From positions 1 to 64,000 of the forward strand of contig JACKIN010000005.1 in NCBI GenBank assembly GCA_020638495.1: 64,000 nucleotides of DNA, given 5' to 3'. A program made the position numbers and the translations under genes. This DNA is from Geminicoccaceae bacterium (GTDB taxonomy: Bacteria; Pseudomonadota; Alphaproteobacteria; Geminicoccales; Geminicoccaceae). Below the pieces are notes generated by a model that saw only the letters and a program-made list of their open reading frames with translations, was not told the origin of the DNA and did no database searches. Shown here in pieces: positions 18,121-27,540 of the stretch (positions are counted from its first letter, which is position 1; the number at the start of each line of letters is the position of its first letter).

Positions 18121-18924
18121 ATGACGGAGGAACGCTACGAGGTCTTCGCGGTGCGCTACGGGACCGTCGCGGCGCGCACCCGGCGCGAGAACTTCATGGG
18201 GCTGGACCCGCACGAGACGGCACCCATGCCGCTCGACTACTATGTCTGGGTGGTCAGGAACGAGGCTCGGACGATCGTCGTCGACACCGGCTTCGACCAC
18301 GCGGAGGCCGCGCATCGCGGTCGCCGGTTGGAACGCCTGCCGCGCGAAGGGCTGGCGCTGGTGGGCGTCGACACGCTCACCGTCGAGGACGTGATCGTCA
18401 CCCACCTGCACCACGACCATGCCGGCACGCTCGGCGACTTCCCGGCCGCCCGCTTCCACCTGCAGGAGGCGGAGATGGCCTACGTGACGGGGGCCTGCAT
18501 GTGCTACCCGGCGCTGCGGATGCCGTTCAGCGTCGAGCATGTCTGCGAGATGGTGCGCAACGTCTATTCCGGCCGGGTGGTCTTCCACGACGGCGACGCC
18601 GAGGTGGCGCCGGGGGTGACGGTGCATCGCCTGGGCGGGCACTCCAAGGGCATCCAGTGCGTGCGCGTCCAGACCGAGCGGGGTCCCGTGGTGCTCGCCT
18701 CGGACACCGCGCATTTCTACGAGAACGTCGAGCAGGGCAAGCCCTTCATCATCACCCACGACGTCGAGGCGACGCTGCGCGGCTATGATCGCCTGCGGAA
18801 GCTGGCAGCCAGCCCGGCGCATATCGTGCCGGGCCACGACCCCCTCGTGCTGCAGCGCTATCCCGCCCCGGACGAGCGGCTCGCCGGCATCGTCTGCCGG
18901 CTCGACGTGATGCCCCAAGGCTAG
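18121..18924 (+). CDS. MBL-fold N-acyl-homoserine-lactonase family hydrolase
   Basis: A 267-residue metallo-beta-lactamase-fold enzyme. The ATG at 18121 is preferred over an upstream GTG (18094) because GGGAGGCAGGG directly precedes it. Zinc ligands are in VTHLHHDHAGTLGDF (HxHxDH), HRLGGHSKGIQ, LASDTAHFYENV and VPGHDPL, matching AttM/BlcC-type lactonases that open homoserine lactones or gamma-butyrolactone. No signal peptide is seen. The mprF start follows the stop after 1 nt, so the two are an operon. Quorum-quenching activity is only a family-level suggestion. Confidence 0.8.
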   Translation: MTEERYEVFAVRYGTVAARTRRENFMGLDPHETAPMPLDYYVWVVRNEARTIVVDTGFDHAEAAHRGRRLERLPREGLALVGVDTLTVEDVIVTHLHHDHAGTLGDFPAARFHLQEAEMAYVTGACMCYPALRMPFSVEHVCEMVRNVYSGRVVFHDGDAEVAPGVTVHRLGGHSKGIQCVRVQTERGPVVLASDTAHFYENVEQGKPFIITHDVEATLRGYDRLRKLAASPAHIVPGHDPLVLQRYPAPDERLAGIVCRLDVMPQG

Positions 18925-18925
18925 C

Positions 18926-21505
18926 ATGGCCACCGCTGCCGGCGAGGCTGGCGCGAAGCCGGGATCGCGCTGGCATTTGCCGCACCTCGCCCCCCTGGTC
19001 GGCGTGGCGGTCGTGGCCCTGGCCGCCTATGTCATCCATCGGGTCTCGGCCGAGGTCCATCTGGCCGACATCGAGGCGGCGCTCGCCGCCACGCCGCTCC
19101 GCTCGATCCTGCTCGGCCTGCTCCTCACCGCCACGAGCTTCCTCGCCATGTCGCTCTACGACGTGCTGGGCGCCGAGCAGGTGGCCCCCGGCCGGGTGCC
19201 CAAGGCGATCGCCGCGTTCGCCGGGGCGGCGAGCTTCGCCGTCGCCAACGCGGTCGGCTTCCACGTCCTGACCGGCGTGCCGATCCGCTACCGGCTCTAT
19301 GCCGGGGCCGGGCTCGACATGGCCCAGGTCGGGCACATCGTCGGCAACGCGCTGGTCGCCTTCTGGCTCGGCGTCGCCACCCTGCTGGGTGCCGCCATGC
19401 TGATCGATCCGGTCGGCGTGCCGCTTCTCGACAGGCTCGACCCCCGGCTCGACCGGGTGCTCGGTGCGGTGATCCTCGCCGTGATCGCCGGCATGGTCCT
19501 GTGGCTCGGCCGCAACCCCCGCACGCTTGCCCTCTTCGGCTGGCGCCTGGTCCTGCCGGGTGCGGCCGGCATGCTGGCGCGGATCGGGCTCGGCGTGGTC
19601 GATGTCGGCTGCGCCGCCGCCGCCCTCTACGTGCTGCTGCCGGCCGACGTCCAGCCCGGCTACGCGGTCTTCCTCCTCGTCTTCCTCACCGCCATCGTCG
19701 CCGGGGCGGCGAGCCATGTGCCGGGCGGGCTCGGCGTGCTGGAGGCCACGGTGCTGGTCGGCCTCGGCGCCGGCACCAACCCCGACGTCATCGCCGCCCT
19801 CGTCGTCTTCCGCGTCCTCTACTACCTCCTGCCGCTCGCCCTGGCCGGGCTGACGCTCGCCCTCTTCGAGGGACGGCGCGGGCTCGCCCCGGTCGCCGGC
19901 AAGGCGCTGCGCGTCGGCCGGCCGCTGGTCCCGCCCTTGGCCGCGGGCCTCGTCTTCATGGGCGGAATCGTGCTGCTGCTGACCGGCAACCTGCCGGCGG
20001 AAGGCAGCCGGCTCGACCGGCTCGGCCACCTCCTGCCTTTGCCCTTCGCCGAGGCCTCGCACATGGCGTCGAGCCTCGTGGGCCTCCTCCTGATCGTCCT
20101 GGCGCGCGGCCTCCTCGCCCGCATGGCGCTGGCGCGGGCGGCCTCCATCGTTCTCCTGCTCGCCGGTGCGGTCTTCGCGCTGCTGCGCGGGCTCGACTGG
20201 GAGGAGGCCCTGCTGCTCGCCGTGATCGCCGGCCTGCTCGTCCTCTACCGCGACGCCTTCTACAGGGGCGGCGACTGGCGCCGCTTCCGGCCGACCCCCG
20301 GCTGGCTGGCGCTCGTGCTGGTGACCCTCGTGGCCCTGACGCTGGTCGGCTTCCTCGCCTTTCGTCACGTCGAGTACCGCGAGGATCTGTGGTGGGATTT
20401 CGCCTGGGACGGCGACGCCCCCCGTTTCCTCCGCGTGAGCCTGCTGCTCGCCGTGGCGGCGGCGGCCCTCGCCCTCGACGCCCTGCTCCGCCGCCCTGCC
20501 CCGCTCCCGGCGGCATCTGAGCCCATTCCGGACGCCGTTCGCCGCCTGCTCGACGCCTGCCCAGACACGCAGCCGCAGCTCGCGCTGCTCGGCGACAAGC
20601 GCTTCCTCGTCTCGGACGACGGCGATGCCTTCTTGATGTACGCCGTCGCCGGGCGGAGCTGGGTGGCGTTCGGTGATCCCGTGGGCAATCCCGAAGCCGG
20701 GCGCGAGCTGGTCTGGCGCCTCGCTGAGCTCGCCGACCGTGCGGCCGGCCGCCCCGTCTTCTATGCCCTCTCGCCGGACCTCCTGCCGCTCTATCTCGAC
20801 CTCGGCCTCGCCATCCTCAAGACCGGCGAGGTGGCGGCCGTGAATCTTCGCAACTTCTCCCTCGCCGGCAAGAGGCGCCAGGACTTCCGCCAGGCGCTCC
20901 GCCGCGCCGAACGCGAGCGCATCACCTTCGACATCGTGCCGAAAGCCGACGTGCCGGAACTCCTGCCCGAGCTGAAGACCGTCTCCGACGCCTGGCTCGC
21001 CATCAAGGCCGGCCACGAGAAGGGCTTCTCCCTCGGCCGCTTCGACGAACGCTACCTGGCCGAGTTCGACTGCGCCGTGCTGCGGCAAGGGGGCAGGGTC
21101 GTCGCCTTCGCCAACCTCCTCCACGGCGCCGACAGGCACGAGCTCTCGGTCGACCTCATGCGCTACCGCCCGGACGTCACCAAGGGCCTGATGGACATGC
21201 TTTTCGCCCGGATCATGCTCCACGGCCAGGAGGCCGGCTACCAGTGGTTCAGCCTCGGCGCAGCACCTTTGGCAGGCCTCGCCGACCACCCGCTCGCCTC
21301 CACCTGGAACCGCGTCGGCACCCTCGTCTACCGGCGCGGCGACGAGTTCTACAACTTCGCCGGCCTCAGAGCCTTCAAGCAGAAGTTCGACCCCACCTGG
21401 ACCCCCCAGTACCTCGCCTGCCACGGCGGCCTCGGCCTCCCCTCCGTCCTCATGGACATCGCCACCCTCATCGCCGGCAGCCGCGCCGGGCTCATCCGGC
21501 GGTGA
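18926..21505 (+). CDS. mprF: MprF-type phosphatidylglycerol aminoacyltransferase/flippase
   Basis: An 859-residue integral membrane protein. Residues 1-520 contain about 13-14 hydrophobic helices of the UPF0104-like flippase domain; residues about 535-855 form the DUF2156 GNAT-like aminoacyltransferase domain (FLVSDDGDAFLMYAVAGRSWVAFGDPVG ... ELSVDLMRYRPDVTKGLMD). The family transfers Lys or Ala from charged tRNA to phosphatidylglycerol and flips the product, lowering surface charge and raising resistance to cationic peptides. Which amino acid is used cannot be read from the sequence. It is coupled to the MBL-fold gene and near SbmA. Confidence 0.9.
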   Translation: MATAAGEAGAKPGSRWHLPHLAPLVGVAVVALAAYVIHRVSAEVHLADIEAALAATPLRSILLGLLLTATSFLAMSLYDVLGAEQVAPGRVPKAIAAFAGAASFAVANAVGFHVLTGVPIRYRLYAGAGLDMAQVGHIVGNALVAFWLGVATLLGAAMLIDPVGVPLLDRLDPRLDRVLGAVILAVIAGMVLWLGRNPRTLALFGWRLVLPGAAGMLARIGLGVVDVGCAAAALYVLLPADVQPGYAVFLLVFLTAIVAGAASHVPGGLGVLEATVLVGLGAGTNPDVIAALVVFRVLYYLLPLALAGLTLALFEGRRGLAPVAGKALRVGRPLVPPLAAGLVFMGGIVLLLTGNLPAEGSRLDRLGHLLPLPFAEASHMASSLVGLLLIVLARGLLARMALARAASIVLLLAGAVFALLRGLDWEEALLLAVIAGLLVLYRDAFYRGGDWRRFRPTPGWLALVLVTLVALTLVGFLAFRHVEYREDLWWDFAWDGDAPRFLRVSLLLAVAAAALALDALLRRPAPLPAASEPIPDAVRRLLDACPDTQPQLALLGDKRFLVSDDGDAFLMYAVAGRSWVAFGDPVGNPEAGRELVWRLAELADRAAGRPVFYALSPDLLPLYLDLGLAILKTGEVAAVNLRNFSLAGKRRQDFRQALRRAERERITFDIVPKADVPELLPELKTVSDAWLAIKAGHEKGFSLGRFDERYLAEFDCAVLRQGGRVVAFANLLHGADRHELSVDLMRYRPDVTKGLMDMLFARIMLHGQEAGYQWFSLGAAPLAGLADHPLASTWNRVGTLVYRRGDEFYNFAGLRAFKQKFDPTWTPQYLACHGGLGLPSVLMDIATLIAGSRAGLIRR

Positions 21506-21583
21506 GGGGGCAGGGACAGCAAAGAAAAAGCGGCAAGGCGCGGCCTCACCGCCGGCCCCTCTGTTCTTTTTGGGATAAAGGGG

Positions 21584-21694
21584 TCAGCGACTGTCTTGGT
21601 CTGTCAAGCTGCTTACGCTGCCCCATGGCGTTCCGTCCCTGAGCATGGCGTTGATGATGACGAGGAGCTTGCTCCTGCAGCCACACGCGGCCAC
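21584..21694 (-). mobile_element. IS110-family transposase 3' remnant
   Basis: The minus strand encodes a 36-codon C-terminal scrap containing SKLLVIINAMLRDGTPW before a stop at 21584-21586. This matches the conserved end of IS110-type transposases (KLL..LNAMLRD..PW). Upstream transposase sequence is missing; the frame runs straight into the antisense of the antitoxin gene. Non-functional remnant; family call from the C-terminal motif only. Confidence 0.6.
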
Positions 21695-21703
21695 ATTGAA
21701 ACG

Positions 21704-21910
21704 ATGTACGCCGTCGGCCTCCGCGAGCTGAAGAACCGTCTCTCCGAGTATGTCCGGCTCGCGGCATCGGGCGAGCGCGTCCTGGTCACCGACCGCGACC
21801 GCGTGGTGGCCGAGCTTACCGCCCCGCGCGGCGGCACCGCCGAGACGGTCCCCGACGTCGTGATCGCCGATCTCGTCCGCAAGGGCCTCGCTACGCCACG
21901 CCACCCGTGA
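21704..21910 (+). CDS. Orphan Phd/YefM-type antitoxin, probably shortened
   Basis: A 68-residue protein with the classic type II antitoxin head MYAVGLRELKNRLSEYVRLA followed by SGERVLVTDRDRVVAEL. In Phd/YefM systems this N-terminus binds operator DNA, and a C-terminal tail of some 20 more residues neutralises a PIN- or RelE-type toxin. Here the protein stops after DLVRKGLATPRHP, and no toxin follows: the downstream frame (GTG at 21907 overlapping the stop) is unrelated and antisense to an IS481 remnant. Flanked by IS scraps on both sides, it looks like a stranded antitoxin. Confidence 0.65.
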   Translation: MYAVGLRELKNRLSEYVRLAASGERVLVTDRDRVVAELTAPRGGTAETVPDVVIADLVRKGLATPRHP

Positions 21911-21924
21911 CGCGCGAGCGCGCG

Positions 21925-22208
21925 CTACCGCCATCTCGTGGCGACCGGAAGCTCGCGGACATCCAGCCCGGCCTCGCCCGCTGCATCGAACCGGGCCAGC
22001 CACTTGTAGCCGGTCTTCCGGCTCACCCCGAACCGACGGCAGAGCGCCGCCCGGTTGGCATCCCCGTGCCTCGCCAATGTCACGAATTCCATACGCAGAG
22101 ACATCTCGTCCACCGATCGCCAAGCCATGCGAAACCTCCCGACCGCGTCAGGTCGAAAGTGTCACCCATGTCCTCGCACGGCTGTCACCCATGTCTCCGG
22201 CCTATACA
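21925..22208 (-). mobile_element. IS481-family insertion sequence remnant (left end and transposase N-terminus)
   Basis: The minus strand starts at ATG 22126-22128 with MAWRSVDEMSLRMEFVTLAR, then a helix-turn-helix segment (ALCRRFGVSRKTGYKWLARF) typical of IS481 transposases. Similarity ends at about residue 52 (near 21970) and the frame stops at 21925; the catalytic DDE domain is gone. Upstream are two copies of TGTCACCCATGTC on the plus strand (22160-22172 and 22183-22195), the repeat normally found at IS481 ends. The outer tip is probably near 22208. Inactive. Confidence 0.7.
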
Positions 22209-22299
22209 GTCTCTCCACCGACCCCCTCCGTTGTTTGGCCGGGTAAAGGCTGGGGTAGGGGGAAACGCGAATATGGTACGTGTCCCTGGAAGGCGAGCT

Positions 22300-22509
22300 T
22301 AGCTCGGGCAGCTCGGTTTCGACGACGCGGCGGATTGTCGGGGTAAGCTGGCGGTGCAGCTCGCGGCGGGCGTCGTGGACGCTGAGCTGCCACTGGCGAC
22401 GGGGAGCCTCGGCCGGAGAGTATTCGTGCTTCAGCAAATGCTGGATGAGGCGCCCGATCTGGCCGAGGCAGATGTTCGTCGCGGCGCGGCCCGGGTGCTC
22501 GACATCTGC
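22300..22509 (-). pseudogene. DUF29-family fragment
   Basis: On the minus strand an uninterrupted stretch of about 70 codons contains IGRLIQHLLKHEYSPAEAPR followed by RQWQLSVHDARREL and TIRRVVETELPEL. This resembles the core of DUF29 proteins (HLLK..YSPA..PR..W...V...R..L...L). No plausible start codon or N-terminal half is present, and the frame runs into non-family sequence at 22300. I read it as a truncated relic. The remainder of 22129-22511 holds the IS481 end and a GC-rich stretch with no other recognisable feature. Confidence 0.45.
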
Positions 22510-22511
22510 CC

Positions 22512-22952
22512 CTATCGCTCCGGCAATGGTGCCAGTGGGCGCCCGGCCGCCGCGGCTGCGTGGTCAAGCACCTCCCGCGCCACGGCACGGCCGCCCGGGT
22601 CGTAGCTGCCGTCGTACCAGGCGGCGAAGGCGTGGCCCTGGACGGTGTTGCCGGCGGTGTCCAGGCCCTGCCCGGGGACGATGAAGAGGGTGAGGGAGTC
22701 GAGGCCGATGACGAAGCGCAGCCAGCCGCGCCAGCCGGGCCAGGGGTGCTCCATCGCCTCGATCAGGTCGGGGCGGATGCGGGTTTCGAGCGCTGCCCTG
22801 GCGATGGCCAGAGCACTCGGCTGGTCGATCGGGAAGACCGGGCCGGTGATGGCGTCGGGTGGCAGCTCGGGGGGTGCGCGGTCGCCGGTGCAGGCGGCCA
22901 TCGGCGCTGCGGCGAGCGCCATGAGCAGGAAACGGCGGCGCTCAGGCGGCAA
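22512..22952 (-). CDS. Putative Tat-type exported lipoprotein of unknown function
   Basis: About 146 residues if started at a TTG (22950-22952) that overlaps the end of the upstream enolase-family gene; an ATG 36 nt further upstream (22988) is an alternative. The N-terminus PPERRRFLLMALAAAPMAAC combines an RRxFL twin-arginine pattern with a possible lipobox cysteine. The rest (GPVFPIDQPSALAIARAALE, GLDSLTLFIVPGQGLDTAG, HAFAAWYDGSYDPGG) matches no family I recognise. It probably shares the transcript of the enolase-family gene. Confidence 0.55.
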   Translation of the reverse strand: MPPERRRFLLMALAAAPMAACTGDRAPPELPPDAITGPVFPIDQPSALAIARAALETRIRPDLIEAMEHPWPGWRGWLRFVIGLDSLTLFIVPGQGLDTAGNTVQGHAFAAWYDGSYDPGGRAVAREVLDHAAAAAGRPLAPLPER

Positions 22953-24030
22953 GCCTGGCGAGGCCGGCCCAGTCGAAGACGATGCCATGACCCGGCCGGT
23001 CGGGTGCCACCGCCTTGCCGTCCTCGAGCACCAAGGGGTGCTCGATATAGCGCTCGAGGCCGAAGCCGTGGGCTTCGAGGAACTGACCGTTCGGGCAGGC
23101 CGCCAGGAGGTGGACAGTGACGTCGTGGGCGCCGTGGCTGGTGACGGGGAGGTTGAAGGCCTCGGCGAGGTGGGCGATCTTCATGAAGGGGGTGATGCCG
23201 CCGCAATTGGTGACGTCGGGCTCGGGGAAGGTGACGCCGCCGGACGCGATGAGGTGGCGGAAGTCCCACAAGGTTCGCAGGTTCTCGCCGGTGGCGATGG
23301 GCACCCCGCCCTCGCGGACGACGCGGGCGTGGCCGGCCATGTCGTCGGGCTGGAGCGGCTCCTCGAGCCAGGTGAGATCGAAGGGCTGGAAGGCGCGGGC
23401 GGCGCGGATCGCCTGGTCGGCGGTCCATTTCATGTTGGCGTCGACCATGAGCGGGAGGCCGTCGCCCAGATGCTCGCGCATGGCGGCGATGCGGGCCGTG
23501 TCCTCCGAGAGCTTCGGCCGGCCGACCTTCATCTTGATGGCGCGAAAGCCACGGCTGAGATTGCCGTCGGTCTGGGCCAGGAGGGCGTCGAGCGGGAGGT
23601 CGAGATCGATGCCGCCGGCATAGCAGGTGACGCGCGGGTCGTGGCCGCCGAGCAGCTTCCACAAGGGCAGGCCGGCGCGCCGGGCCTTCAGGTCCCAGAG
23701 CGCCATGTCGAAGGCCGAGAGGGCGAGGACGGTGGGTCCCCCCCTTCCGCCATAGTGCAGCGCCCACCAGAGCTTCTGCCAGAGCGCCTCGATGCGGTCG
23801 GCGTCGTCGCCGATTACGAGCTCCTCGATCTCGCGGGCGAGCGTGTCCATGATCGCCCCGCCATTGCGGCCGACCGTGTAGGTGTAGCCCACCCCCTCCG
23901 CCCCTTCGGCGTCGGTGATGCGGACAGTGATCAGCTCGAAGGCGCTCATCAGCCCATGCGTGCTGTCGGACAGCACCACCGGCAGGGGGATGCGGTGGAA
24001 GCCGGGCGTGACGGCGACGATGTTCGGCAT
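22942..24030 (-). CDS. Mandelate racemase/muconate lactonizing enzyme family protein (enolase superfamily)
   Basis: A 362-residue enolase-superfamily enzyme. It has the KxK motif AIKMKVGRPK, metal ligands in LMVDANMKW, WLEEPLQ and ATGENLR, and the His partner in PVTSHGAHDV. This Lys/His arrangement is that of the mandelate racemase subgroup, which contains sugar-acid dehydratases and racemases; the exact substrate is not deducible. It lies 9 nt downstream of the malic enzyme gene on the same strand and overlaps the lipoprotein gene, so the three may be co-transcribed. Confidence 0.85.
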   Translation of the reverse strand: MPNIVAVTPGFHRIPLPVVLSDSTHGLMSAFELITVRITDAEGAEGVGYTYTVGRNGGAIMDTLAREIEELVIGDDADRIEALWQKLWWALHYGGRGGPTVLALSAFDMALWDLKARRAGLPLWKLLGGHDPRVTCYAGGIDLDLPLDALLAQTDGNLSRGFRAIKMKVGRPKLSEDTARIAAMREHLGDGLPLMVDANMKWTADQAIRAARAFQPFDLTWLEEPLQPDDMAGHARVVREGGVPIATGENLRTLWDFRHLIASGGVTFPEPDVTNCGGITPFMKIAHLAEAFNLPVTSHGAHDVTVHLLAACPNGQFLEAHGFGLERYIEHPLVLEDGKAVAPDRPGHGIVFDWAGLARLAA

Positions 24031-24039
24031 GGCGGGCGC

Positions 24040-26433
<2,394 letters not shown>

Positions 26434-26607
26434 GTCGGTCGCCTTCCCCCGTTTGGGTTGCTCGTCCGGCCGCCGGCAGGACGCTCACCGCATGCCAGAT
26501 AACGCGCTTGGGTCACGTCTCACAAGTGCCGCAGCACGGGGCATGCTTGCAGGGCGCGCCGCCGGTCCCATTTCAAGGACGGTTGGGACTGGCTCGGACG
26601 ACCGACG

Positions 26608-27537
26608 ATGAACGCATTGCGCACCGGCATCCTGCTCGCGGCGATGACCGGGCTCTTCCTCGCCGTGGGCTTCGTCCTCGGCGGCGAGGGCGGGCTCCTG
26701 ATCGCCCTGCTGCTGGCGCTGGGGATGAACTTCTTCGCCTACTGGAACTCGGCCAGCATGGTGCTGCGCATGCACAATGCGCGGGTCGTGACGCGCGCCT
26801 CCGCACCGGAGTACTACGGTGTGGTCGAAGGCCTGGCGAAGCGGGCGGGGCTGCCGATGCCGCAGGTCTACGTGATCGAGACCGACCAGCCCAATGCCTT
26901 CGCCACCGGGCGGAGCCCGGACCATGCGGCCGTGGCGGCGACCACCGGCCTGCTGCGCAGCCTGAGCCGCGAGGAGCTGGCCGGGGTGATGGCGCACGAG
27001 CTGGCGCACATCAAGAACCGCGACACGCTGACCATGACGGTGGCCGCGACCATTGCCGGGGCCATCGGCTTCCTCGCCAACTTCGCCATGCTGTTCGGCG
27101 CCGGGCGGGGCGAGAACCGGCCCAACCCGATCGCGATGATCCTCATCATGATCCTCGCCCCCATGGCGGCCGGCCTCGTGCAGATGGCGATATCGCGCAC
27201 GCGGGAGTACTCCGCCGACCGCGACGGCGCGGCGATCTGCGGCCATCCCCGCTGGCTCGCCGGGGCACTTTTGAAGATCGAGCAGCTCGCCCGGGGCCGC
27301 GTCATGCAGACGGCCGAGCACAACCCGGCGAGTGCCCACATGTTCATCATCAACCCGCTGATCAAGGGCGGCATCGACAACCTCTTCCGCACCCATCCCG
27401 CGACCGAAGAGCGGGTGCGCCGGCTGCTGGCGATGGAGGGCGGATCCACATCGAGCGGTTTGGGGTCGCGCGGTCCCACGCCGGTCAGCCGGGGCGTGCG
27501 TCGGGCCGGCAGCGTGCCGAGCGCGGGGCGCGGCTGA
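26608..27537 (+). CDS. htpX: Membrane zinc metalloprotease HtpX
   Basis: A 309-residue M48B protease that degrades misfolded inner-membrane proteins. Two N-terminal helices (GILLAAMTGLFLAVGF, LLIALLLALGMNFFAYW) precede the zinc site: HELAH at residues 130-134 and the third ligand E200 in TREYSADRDGA. Two more helices lie between them. The C-terminal tail after RRLLAMEGG is a Ser/Gly/Arg-rich extension of some 35 residues. The 174-nt gap to maeB (26434-26607) holds both promoters; no operator was recognised. Confidence 0.92.
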   Translation: MNALRTGILLAAMTGLFLAVGFVLGGEGGLLIALLLALGMNFFAYWNSASMVLRMHNARVVTRASAPEYYGVVEGLAKRAGLPMPQVYVIETDQPNAFATGRSPDHAAVAATTGLLRSLSREELAGVMAHELAHIKNRDTLTMTVAATIAGAIGFLANFAMLFGAGRGENRPNPIAMILIMILAPMAAGLVQMAISRTREYSADRDGAAICGHPRWLAGALLKIEQLARGRVMQTAEHNPASAHMFIINPLIKGGIDNLFRTHPATEERVRRLLAMEGGSTSSGLGSRGPTPVSRGVRRAGSVPSAGRG

Positions 27538-27540
27538 GGT

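Noticed and set aside
18752..21424. An 890-codon minus-strand open frame opposite mprF.
   Set aside because: Composition is Glu/Gly/Gln-rich without family motifs; mprF on the plus strand has a full domain structure.
21907..22302. A plus-strand frame whose GTG overlaps the antitoxin stop, as a toxin gene would.
   Set aside because: The product shows no PIN, RelE or other toxin motif and is antisense to the IS481 transposase fragment.
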